Below, piece after piece: positions 1-5,921 of a DNA stretch of 10,082 bases. A program made the position numbers and the translations under genes. The notes below the pieces were generated by a model, which worked only from the letters and a program-made list of their open reading frames with translations, was not told the origin of the DNA and ran no database searches. The stretch comes from Gammaproteobacteria bacterium (lineage in GTDB: Bacteria; Pseudomonadota; Gammaproteobacteria; Pseudomonadales; GM7GCV1): positions 1-10,082 of the forward strand of contig JAURLY010000207.1 of NCBI GenBank assembly GCA_030830945.1, given 5' to 3'. Within the stretch, counting starts at the first letter, position 1, and each line of letters begins with the position of its first letter.

Positions 1-172
1 CACTTGCCAAGAGAATCATGAATGTAAGAAGGAGTGTTTTCGACATGTGCCAGATGATAAAGGAGCCTCATGCCATTTTAGTAGGTATTTGGCGATAAAT
101 TTGCCGCTTGGGATATTGGCCTTTCGTCGATAGCATGAATACAATACGCGCCTTTCATCCATAGACACTGAA
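1..172. other. Region upstream of ttcA, no assignable gene
   Basis: No complete gene is visible here. On the + strand two frames are open from the left edge. One runs from base 2 to a TAG at 131-133 (about 43 residues, with several Cys). The other runs from base 3 to a TAA at 96-98 (about 31 residues). Either could be the tail of a gene that begins outside the window, but I recognise neither. The right end carries a possible promoter for ttcA. Confidence 0.4.
116..145 (+). promoter_or_regulatory. Possible sigma-70 promoter of ttcA
   Basis: A -35-like TTGGCC (116-121) and a -10-like TACAAT (140-145) are separated by 18 bases. The -10 matches the consensus at five of six positions; the -35 is weaker. 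Transcription would start near 152 and leave a leader of about 20 bases. I saw no clear FNR or Fur box. This is inference from motif matching only. Confidence 0.33.
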
Positions 173-1018
173 ATGACTGCAGATCCGCGCAAAAATCGAT
201 TGGAATTCAACAAGTTGCAAAAGCGATTGCGACGAAATGTTGGTACGGCGATTGTCGACTTCAACATGATTGAAGAAGGCGACAAGGTCATGGTATGTCT
301 GTCTGGCGGTAAAGACAGCTATGGCATGCTCGATATCCTGATGAATTTGCAGAAAACGGCGCTAGTCAGTTTTGAGCTGGTGGCAGTGAACCTCGACCAG
401 AAACAGCCGGGTTTTCCTGAGCATATTTTGCCTGAGTATCTGTCTACCCTAAACGTTGAGTACCACATTGTTGAGCGGGACACCTACTCGGTAGTGAAAG
501 AGCTGGTGCCCGAGGGCAAGACCTACTGTGGTTGGTGTTCGCGACTTCGGCGGGGAACCCTCTACGGTTTCGCGGAGGAAATTGGTGCTACCAAAATTGC
601 GTTGGGGCATCACCGTGATGACATCATAGAAACCCTGTTCCTCAATCTTTTCCATGGAGGCAAGCTCAAGGCGATGCCGCCCAAGCTGCTCAGCGACGAC
701 AAGCGCAATATTGTGATTCGGCCCATGGCATACTGTGCCGAAGCCGATTTGGCCGAATATGCCGTGCATAAGCAGTTCCCGATTATTCCTTGCGATCTTT
801 GCGGCTCCCAGGACGGTTTGCAGCGCCAGGTAACCAAGCGCATGCTTGCTGAATGGCAAAAAGAGCATCCGGGCCGGATTGAAAATATCTTTTCTGCCAT
901 CTGCAATGTGTCGCCATCTCAGTTAGCAGACCGCAATTTATTTGATTTTCAGAATCTCGAAATTGATCGGCCAGAGCGAACGCCGGATAAGATTGAAGCC
1001 GTGCAGCTCTGGCAATAG
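173..1018 (+). CDS. ttcA: tRNA 2-thiocytidine(32) synthetase TtcA
   Basis: TtcA is a cytoplasmic ATP-dependent, iron-sulfur-containing enzyme that places sulfur on cytidine 32 of certain tRNAs. The 281-residue product has the PP-loop ATP-binding motif SGGKDS at residues 44-49 and the paired cysteines of the cluster-binding TYCGWC motif (C119, C122). A later PCDLCGSQDG segment (C207, C210) carries the third conserved family cysteine. The GHHRDD segment near 145-150 is also typical. E. coli TtcA is longer (311 residues); the difference lies at the ends. The ATG at 173 is the start that keeps the usual N-terminal helix, but no good Shine-Dalgarno sequence precedes it. The gene stands alone, converges on nhaB and ends before a strong terminator. 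Family assignment is very secure. Confidence 0.97.
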   Translation: MTADPRKNRLEFNKLQKRLRRNVGTAIVDFNMIEEGDKVMVCLSGGKDSYGMLDILMNLQKTALVSFELVAVNLDQKQPGFPEHILPEYLSTLNVEYHIVERDTYSVVKELVPEGKTYCGWCSRLRRGTLYGFAEEIGATKIALGHHRDDIIETLFLNLFHGGKLKAMPPKLLSDDKRNIVIRPMAYCAEADLAEYAVHKQFPIIPCDLCGSQDGLQRQVTKRMLAEWQKEHPGRIENIFSAICNVSPSQLADRNLFDFQNLEIDRPERTPDKIEAVQLWQ

Positions 1019-1076
1019 CTAAACTCTGGCAAAAATTAAAAAGCTTCAGTCTAAAAAGCCAAAAAGATTAAGACAC

Positions 1077-1104
1077 AAAAAAGCCCGCAAATGCGGGCTT
1101 TTTT
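1077..1104. terminator. Bidirectional terminator between ttcA and nhaB
   Basis: GCCCGC (1083-1088) and GCGGGC (1093-1098) pair around a four-base AAAT loop. The stem is extended by A6 on the left and T6 on the right, giving up to 12 base pairs. The A tract becomes a T tract on the - strand, so the hairpin can end transcripts from both convergent genes. Confidence 0.93.
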
Positions 1105-1122
1105 GTTGGCATCAGATCGTTG

Positions 1123-2619
1123 TTAGAAATGAAGCCAGATAGCGATTGCACCAACAGTGGTTAGTACGATGGTGTACGGGATCGCCATAATCAACATACG
1201 CATATAAGACAACCGAATAAGCGGTGCCAGCGAAGAGGTCAGCAAGAATAGGAATGCGGCCTGGCCATTTGGTGTTGCCACACTTGGCAAGTTAGTGCCC
1301 GCGTTGATGGCTACGGCAAGAATATCGAAGTGTTCGCGAGTGATATCACCTGCTTCAAAAGCAGCCCAAACTTCATTGATATAAACCGTTGCAACAAACA
1401 CGTTGTCGGAAATCATCGACAGGACGCCGTTGGCGAAGAACAGGATGATTGGTTGCATATCAAACGGCTGTGCCAGTACGAAATGCGTAATTGGTGAAAA
1501 CAGATGCAAGTCGTGAATAACGGCCACGATGGCAAAGAAAACAACCAACAATGCGGTAAAGGGCAGGGCCTCTTCAAATGCGTGACCAATCTTGTGTTCT
1601 TCAACAATACCGTTAAAAGCGGTCAACAGAACAATAACGCTGAGGCCAATCAAACCGACAGGTGCCAAATGAAGGGCCAGGGCAACCACAAGGAACACAC
1701 CGACAGCTGCCTGCACCCAAAGTTTGGCTTTGGCGATAGAGTCCAGTTTTGTGTCCTCGTATTCCTGAAATTCGGCCAGAACATCACGAACCTTGGGTGG
1801 TAATTTTGCGCCGTAGCCAAAGATGCCCGTCATTTCACAGACAGCACAACAAATAAGGCCTGCTGCTAGCGTTGGCATGGTGATTGGTGCCATACGCAGG
1901 AAGAAGTCGACAAAATGCCAATCTGCGATTTCGGCGATCAGCAGGTTCTGTGGCTCGCCGACCAGGGTACATACGCCACCAAGGGCTGTACCTATGGCGC
2001 CATGCATGATCAGGCTGCGCAGGAATGCACGGAACTTCTCCATGTCCTCTCTGTATTCCTCAGGAGCTGCATCTACCTCATGGCTGTCATGGTGATAGTC
2101 TTTGCCGTAAGCCACACGGTAATAGACCGTGTAAAAACCAACCGCAACAGAGATCAGCACAGCGGTTACTGTGAGTGCATCGAGAAACGCGGACAAAACG
2201 GCGGCCGAGATACTAAACATCAACGAGAGAGCGAGCTTGGACTTAATCCCCAAGAGAATTTTGGTAAACACGTAAAGCAGTAAATCCCGCATATAGTGAA
2301 TACCTGCCACCATGAAGACCAGCAGCAGAATGACTTCCAGGTTTGCCTCAATTTCATGCAAAACCGTATCTGTAGAAGTCATGCCGATAATAATGGCTTC
2401 AAGTGCCAGCAAGCCGCCAGGCTGTAATGGATAGCATTTTAGTGCCATTGCGAGGGTAAAAATGAATTCTGCAATAAGCACCCAGCCAGCAATGAAAGGC
2501 CCGACTGTGAAGTAGAGAATTGGGTTTATGACGAGAAAAGCAATGATTGTTTGCTTATACCAAGTATCGGATGCTCCCAGAAAGTTGGTTTGCAGGGAGT
2601 GAAAAAGGGTATCCTTCAT
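1123..2619 (-). CDS. nhaB: Na+/H+ antiporter NhaB
   Basis: NhaB is an inner-membrane antiporter that expels Na+ in exchange for protons, helping with salt and alkaline pH. The 498-residue product aligns from its first residues with E. coli NhaB (513 residues) as I remember it. Shared blocks include AEFIFTLAMALKCYPL (50-65), SAFLDALTV (143-151, with D147), GTALGGV..LVGEPQNL (210-227), ALHLAPVGLIGLSVI (315-329), SDNVF (404-408) and GTNLPSVATPNGQAAF (441-456). It is hydrophobic throughout, with about a dozen likely membrane segments. A hydrophilic loop at 171-200 is rich in His, Asp and Glu. ATG at 2619 is the only reasonable start, because an in-frame TGA lies at 2644-2646. No Shine-Dalgarno sequence is visible. 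The gene is monocistronic, convergent with ttcA and divergent from nudC. Confidence 0.97.
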   Translation of the reverse strand: MKDTLFHSLQTNFLGASDTWYKQTIIAFLVINPILYFTVGPFIAGWVLIAEFIFTLAMALKCYPLQPGGLLALEAIIIGMTSTDTVLHEIEANLEVILLLVFMVAGIHYMRDLLLYVFTKILLGIKSKLALSLMFSISAAVLSAFLDALTVTAVLISVAVGFYTVYYRVAYGKDYHHDSHEVDAAPEEYREDMEKFRAFLRSLIMHGAIGTALGGVCTLVGEPQNLLIAEIADWHFVDFFLRMAPITMPTLAAGLICCAVCEMTGIFGYGAKLPPKVRDVLAEFQEYEDTKLDSIAKAKLWVQAAVGVFLVVALALHLAPVGLIGLSVIVLLTAFNGIVEEHKIGHAFEEALPFTALLVVFFAIVAVIHDLHLFSPITHFVLAQPFDMQPIILFFANGVLSMISDNVFVATVYINEVWAAFEAGDITREHFDILAVAINAGTNLPSVATPNGQAAFLFLLTSSLAPLIRLSYMRMLIMAIPYTIVLTTVGAIAIWLHF

Positions 2620-2788
2620 GAGAGGTGAGACCGGCTTAGAAAATCAAAAAGAAAACGCATTATTCACACTAACGGCCGAAAGTCCAATGTCTGATAATGC
2701 AGCATAAACGTATATTTTATACAATTATTATGGCTCTAATCTTATCTATTTACCCACAGAAAAACGAGAACATTCAGTAAGTATTTGT
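2620..2788. other. AT-rich divergent nhaB/nudC intergenic region
   Basis: Both neighbours must be transcribed outward from this 169-base gap. It is AT-rich, most of all at 2700-2760. A small inverted repeat, GTATA-TTT-TATAC, lies at 2710-2722. Several -10-like hexamers occur on both strands (for example TACAAT at 2720-2725 on +), but none has a convincing -35 at proper spacing. I therefore name no specific promoter. Confidence 0.5.
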
Positions 2789-3619
2789 ATGTCATACAAG
2801 TTAGAAAGCCCGCACAGTTTCCGCGAATCACAATTTGAGCCTCACGATTCTTATGACCAGAATCGGTCGCCCATTATGGCATTTTACGGAAATCAATTGG
2901 TGATTAGCCAGAGCGGTAATTTTTACCATAAGTTCATGGATCTTGATGGCTTGTCCACAGGTGAAACCCTGTTTGTTGGAAAGCTTGACGGCCAATCCTG
3001 CTTTGCCATCGAGCTTTTCGATTTACAGGAACATCTGAAACCCGTACCACTTCGAAATTACCTCAACGACGATTATGAAACCTTCTCTCGGGCCAGTCGA
3101 GGACTGCAGCTTATTGACTGGGACAGGAATCACCGCTTTTGTGGTGCCTGCGGGGCGCAAACGGAGCGCGGAAAGACGGAGTGGGTAAGATTTTGCCCGG
3201 AATGCGATCACCGTGTGTATCCTCGATTATCTCCCAGTGTAATCATGGCTATACGAAAAGGGGACAGCATTCTGTTGGCGCAAAGGCCGCAGGCAACGTC
3301 AGATTATTATACTGTGCTGGCTGGCTTTGTTGAGCCGGGAGAATCGGCCGAGCATGCAGTACGCAGGGAAGTATGGGAAGAGGCCAAGCTGGAGATAACC
3401 AATTTGCGCTATTTTGAAAGCCAGCCCTGGCCATTTCCTGGTCAACTCTTATTTGGTTTTTTGGCAGATTATCAGTCTGGGAAACTCGTTCCTGATGAAA
3501 GCGAATTATTGAATGCGGGCTGGTTTGATTACCGCAATTTGCCGGAACACCCTAGAATGAATACTATCGCCGGTCGATTGATCGCACAGACAGTTGCCGA
3601 AATAGAGGCAGAGAAGTAG
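2789..3619 (+). CDS. nudC: NAD+ diphosphatase / NAD-RNA decapping hydrolase NudC
   Basis: NudC cleaves NADH/NAD+ to NMN(H) and AMP, and in E. coli it also removes NAD caps from RNA. The 276-residue product has the family layout. A divergent N-terminal domain is followed by a four-Cys zinc ribbon (C118, C121, C136, C139). The Nudix box lies at 179-201, with G179, E185 and the catalytic REVWEE core at 193-198. The NudC signature SQPWPFPGQL is at 211-220 and separates it from other Nudix enzymes. The Gly usually found near the end of the Nudix box is Lys here (K200). It is slightly longer than E. coli NudC (257 residues), mostly at the N-terminus, so the exact start is a little uncertain; AGTAAG at 2776-2781 is only a weak ribosome site. 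It is probably the first gene of an operon with sohB 36 bases downstream. Confidence 0.96.
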   Translation: MSYKLESPHSFRESQFEPHDSYDQNRSPIMAFYGNQLVISQSGNFYHKFMDLDGLSTGETLFVGKLDGQSCFAIELFDLQEHLKPVPLRNYLNDDYETFSRASRGLQLIDWDRNHRFCGACGAQTERGKTEWVRFCPECDHRVYPRLSPSVIMAIRKGDSILLAQRPQATSDYYTVLAGFVEPGESAEHAVRREVWEEAKLEITNLRYFESQPWPFPGQLLFGFLADYQSGKLVPDESELLNAGWFDYRNLPEHPRMNTIAGRLIAQTVAEIEAEK

Positions 3620-3642
3620 AACTGGCTGTCCCAATTATTTTT

Positions 3643-3648
3643 AAGGAG
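3643..3648 (+). promoter_or_regulatory. Ribosome binding site of sohB that fixes a TTG start
   Basis: AAGGAG lies seven bases upstream of the TTG at 3656-3658. No ATG or GTG occurs at proper spacing, and the reading frame beginning at this TTG starts directly with the membrane segment expected for SohB. This is the best Shine-Dalgarno sequence in the window. Confidence 0.85.
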
Positions 3649-3655
3649 TCATTTT

Positions 3656-4693
3656 TTGGAATTTATAGCTGAATACGGCATGTTTTTGGCCAAGGCCGTC
3701 ACCCTGGTTTTTTGTGTGTTGCTGGTGGTTGGAAATCTTATTGCCCTGGGCAAAAAGCACGGTGATATTGAAGAGAAAGGGACTCTCAAGGTTGCCAAAA
3801 TCAATGAACGTTTTACCCAGTCGCGCGAAGACATGAATGAAATCATGCTCACAGGTAAGGCAAAAAAACAGGCCAGGAAAGCAGAAAAAGCCAAAGCTAA
3901 GGAGCAGCAAAAGGCCGCACAGGATGAAAAGTCAGCGGCAAGATCCTTCTATCTGAGTTTCAAGGGCGATATTCATGCGAAAGCGACAAGTAGTCTGCGT
4001 GAGGAAATAAGCGCAATACTCAGTGTGGCCACAGAAAAAGATGAAGTTATCGTCAACGTTGAATCTCCTGGTGGCGTAGTACATGGATATGGGTTTGCGG
4101 CCAGCCAACTAGACCGGGTTCGCAAAGCTGGAATTCCTTTAACCGTTTTGGTCGACAAGGTTGCTGCAAGTGGTGGCTATATGATGGCCTGTGTCGGAGA
4201 CAAAATCTGCGCAGCGCCATTTTCCATTATTGGTTCAATAGGCGTCGTCGCCCAAATGCCTAACTTTCACCGTTTGCTAGATAAACACGACGTAGATGTC
4301 GAGTTGCATACGGCTGGCGAATACAAGCGTACCCTGACTATGTTTGGTGAGAATACGGAGGAGGGGCGACGCAAGTTCAAGGAAGATCTGGAAGAAGCGC
4401 ATAGCCTGTTTAAAGAGTTTATTGCCGAGCATCGCCCTGAGTTGGATATTGAGAAAATAGCGACTGGCGAGATTTGGTTTGGCAAGCGTGCCAAGGAATT
4501 GGGGCTGGTTGATGAGGTCTTGACCAGCGATGAGTACCTTTTCACAAAAGTTCAGCAACAGGATGTTTATGAGGTCAAATTTGAACCTAAAAAAACATTA
4601 CAAGAGCGTCTGTCACAAGGCGCAGAGAGTACAATGGAAAGCCTTTTTGGTAATTTGTTGACGAAACTTCGTTCTAACAAATATCTTTCCTGA
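3656..4693 (+). CDS. sohB: Inner-membrane S49 peptidase SohB
   Basis: SohB is a signal-peptide-peptidase-A-like serine protease of family S49, anchored in the inner membrane with its catalytic domain most likely on the periplasmic side. It is thought to act in protein quality control. The 345-residue product (E. coli 349) begins with a hydrophobic anchor at about 8-31. A Lys/Glu/Ala-rich, probably helical linker follows at 66-96. Then comes the protease fold, with ESPGG (136-140), the Ser nucleophile S172 in ASGGYM and the general-base Lys K224 in GEYKRTLT. It uses a TTG start supported by an ideal ribosome site. The gene lies 36 bases after nudC and 22 bases before the small Arg-rich gene, which suggests cotranscription of all three. 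Confidence 0.95.
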   Translation: MEFIAEYGMFLAKAVTLVFCVLLVVGNLIALGKKHGDIEEKGTLKVAKINERFTQSREDMNEIMLTGKAKKQARKAEKAKAKEQQKAAQDEKSAARSFYLSFKGDIHAKATSSLREEISAILSVATEKDEVIVNVESPGGVVHGYGFAASQLDRVRKAGIPLTVLVDKVAASGGYMMACVGDKICAAPFSIIGSIGVVAQMPNFHRLLDKHDVDVELHTAGEYKRTLTMFGENTEEGRRKFKEDLEEAHSLFKEFIAEHRPELDIEKIATGEIWFGKRAKELGLVDEVLTSDEYLFTKVQQQDVYEVKFEPKKTLQERLSQGAESTMESLFGNLLTKLRSNKYLS

Positions 4694-4715
4694 TTAACTG
4701 TGCTGGGGACGTTGT

Positions 4716-4946
4716 ATGAGTGATAGCAAAAGCGGTGTTGAGATAGATAATACTGAAGATAAGCGTCAGCAAGAGGATCGCCGTGGCGCAGACCGCAGAG
4801 GTGTTGAACGTCGTTCAGGACAAAAACGTCGTATTCGAAAAATCCCTATATCTGGTGAGGATCGTCGCGACAAGGTGGTAGAGCGAAGAAAGGATGAACG
4901 TCGCGATGATGATGACCGTCGCAACAAGGATCGCAGAAAGCGTTAA
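4716..4946 (+). CDS. Small Arg/Asp-rich hypothetical protein with Arg-Arg repeats
   Basis: I do not recognise a named family. The 76-residue product contains 21 Arg, 8 Lys, 13 Asp and 7 Glu: 49 of 76 residues are charged, with a net charge near +9. Nine Arg-Arg pairs start at residues 22, 27, 32, 38, 50, 57, 62, 68 and 73, mostly five to seven residues apart and often preceded by Asp or Glu (DRR, ERR). The only less charged patch is IRKIPISGE at 40-48. It has no Cys, signal peptide or membrane segment, so it is probably cytoplasmic and disordered or an extended charged helix. Similar (D/E)RR-rich stretches occur as linkers beside PilZ or GGDEF domains; here the stretch stands alone. A GGGGA (4705-4709) six bases before the ATG is a fair ribosome site. 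It is the last gene before a strong terminator and follows sohB closely, so it is likely expressed with that operon. Binding of nucleic acid or another polyanion is possible but unproven. Confidence 0.72.
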   Translation: MSDSKSGVEIDNTEDKRQQEDRRGADRRGVERRSGQKRRIRKIPISGEDRRDKVVERRKDERRDDDDRRNKDRRKR

Positions 4947-4961
4947 TAGGAGATCGTCTAT

Positions 4962-4993
4962 AAAAAAGCCCGGTTTTTTTACCGGGCTTTTTT
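4962..4993. terminator. Bidirectional terminator between the Arg-rich gene and parA
   Basis: A six-A run followed by GCCCGGT (4962-4974) pairs with ACCGGGC followed by a T run (4981-4993) across a six-T loop, giving a stem of up to 13 base pairs. It is flanked by A6 on one side and T7 on the other, so it should work for the + strand operon and for the - strand parA gene. Confidence 0.93.
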
Positions 4994-5014
4994 TGGTTAT
5001 AGGGAAAGGTTTTC

Positions 5015-5806
5015 TCAAGAAGCCTTTTTCCGCTTTTTACCAGGTTTGGATAACCCGGTAAATAGATCGATAAACTCAAGGCTGAGTTTGTGTTTCGGTG
5101 CCATATAGATCAAAGGTTTCTTGCTGGCATGGGACTCTTTCATCTTAACTGAGCTGGAGATATAGGGCTTGATTATTGGTAAGCCTGACTTGATCAGTTC
5201 GTCCACTGCCGCTTGGGGTAATTTGGCCCTGGCCTGAAACTGGTTAATCAAAATGCCTTCTACGGTTAGCGATTCATTGTGATCTTCACGTATTTCTTCA
5301 AGCACCAGCATTAGGTCAATCAGGGCATCACGCGAAAAGGCGTCGCAGTCAAAAGGGATGATTACACGGTCTGCGGCAATGAGTGCAGACATGCTAAAAA
5401 AGTTCAGTGCGGGCGGGGTGTCGATGAAAATTTCGTCGTAGTCACTGCTTAAGGACTGAAGAAATTCGCGCATTTTGTAGATCTTGTGCCGAGACTCCAG
5501 CTTCTGCTCCAGATCGACCAATGCAACATTTGAGCTAACCAGAAACAGGTTCTCAAATTCCGTTGGGCGAACAAAATCATCCGCAGAAAAGTCTCGATAT
5601 TTGAAAGCGATGGTAGATTCCAGATACTCGGCTATGCCGACAACATCATCTTTGCCATCGTGGCCCAGATAACTGGTCGAATTTGCCTGGGGATCAAGGT
5701 CGACGACCAGTGCTTTTTTTCCCTGCGCCGCAGCGACAGCGGCCAGATTACAGGTGATTGAAGACTTGCCAACGCCGCCTTTGCGGTTAAAAACAGCACG
5801 AATCAT
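5015..5806 (-). CDS. Orphan ParA/Soj-type ATPase
   Basis: This is a ParA-family P-loop ATPase. Members bind nonspecific DNA as ATP dimers and position plasmids, chromosomes or protein clusters. The 263-residue product has the deviant Walker A KGGVGKSS (9-16, with signature K9 and K14), the A' motif VVDLDPQANS (34-43) and the Walker B IFIDTPPA (126-133). It lacks the N-terminal helix-turn-helix of plasmid type Ia ParA. The C-terminus is a basic tail, KPGKKRKKAS (254-263), that could contact DNA. No parB, recognisable parS cluster, rep gene or flagellar or chemotaxis neighbour is in view, so its cargo is unknown and I give no gene symbol. It reads away from yciK and has its own likely promoter with palindromic sites in the 115-base gap. 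Family is certain; the specific role is not. Confidence 0.92.
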   Translation of the reverse strand: MIRAVFNRKGGVGKSSITCNLAAVAAAQGKKALVVDLDPQANSTSYLGHDGKDDVVGIAEYLESTIAFKYRDFSADDFVRPTEFENLFLVSSNVALVDLEQKLESRHKIYKMREFLQSLSSDYDEIFIDTPPALNFFSMSALIAADRVIIPFDCDAFSRDALIDLMLVLEEIREDHNESLTVEGILINQFQARAKLPQAAVDELIKSGLPIIKPYISSSVKMKESHASKKPLIYMAPKHKLSLEFIDLFTGLSKPGKKRKKAS

Positions 5807-5836
5807 GGATACTTATCTCAATATGAGAAGAGGCAT

Positions 5837-5857
5837 CTATTGTGCACTGCATTATAG
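5837..5857. repeat. Operator-like palindrome A upstream of parA
   Basis: An imperfect 21-base inverted repeat has arms CTATTGTGCA and TGCATTATAG, with 8 of 10 positions paired. It covers the perfect TATAAT (- strand, 5851-5856) that I take as the parA -10. Its arms resemble those of palindrome B at 5872-5894. A regulator-binding site is the simplest reading. Confidence 0.5.
5851..5856 (-). promoter_or_regulatory. Probable -10 box of the parA promoter
   Basis: On the - strand this reads TATAAT, the exact consensus, about 45 bases upstream of the parA ATG. The -35 region at 17-base spacing (5874-5879, ACAAAT) is poor and lies inside palindrome B. That fits a promoter that depends on, or is blocked by, a protein bound there. 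Confidence 0.5.
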
Positions 5858-5871
5858 GTTTGCGTAAAGGC

Positions 5872-5894
5872 CTATTTGTACATTGCACAAATAG
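5872..5894. repeat. Operator-like palindrome B upstream of parA
   Basis: A near-perfect 23-base inverted repeat: read on the - strand its arms are CTATTTGTGCA and TGTACAAATAG, with 10 of 11 positions paired around a single central base. It overlaps the expected -35 of parA. As an RNA hairpin it would be AT-rich and has no T run after it, so it does not look like a terminator for yciK. Confidence 0.55.
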
Positions 5895-5921
5895 CTGGGG
5901 AAAAGGGTGAAAAAATTTGCT

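Noticed and set aside
16..291. Open frame on the - strand across the start of ttcA
   Set aside because: It overlaps the 5' part of ttcA, whose family motifs are unambiguous. The translated sequence shows no domain and reads like an antisense shadow.
449..868. 139-codon open frame on the - strand inside ttcA
   Set aside because: It lies wholly within ttcA, antisense to the conserved PP-loop protein, with no ribosome site and no recognisable domain.
1915..2283. 122-codon open frame on the + strand inside nhaB
   Set aside because: It is antisense to the central membrane segments of NhaB. Its composition is that of a complement of hydrophobic codons.
4846..5079. Open frames on the - strand spanning the terminator and the Arg-rich gene
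   Set aside because: They translate through a strong terminator hairpin and overlap the end of parA and the + strand Arg-rich gene. They are better explained by the repeated codons there.
5872..5894. Considered as a rho-independent terminator for yciK
   Set aside because: The stem is AT-rich and is followed on the - strand by GGCCTTTACG rather than a T run. Overlap with the parA promoter makes an operator more likely.
5807..5921. Considered as a classical parS centromere
   Set aside because: The palindromes do not match the chromosomal parS consensus TGTTNCACGTGAAACA, and no parB is in view.
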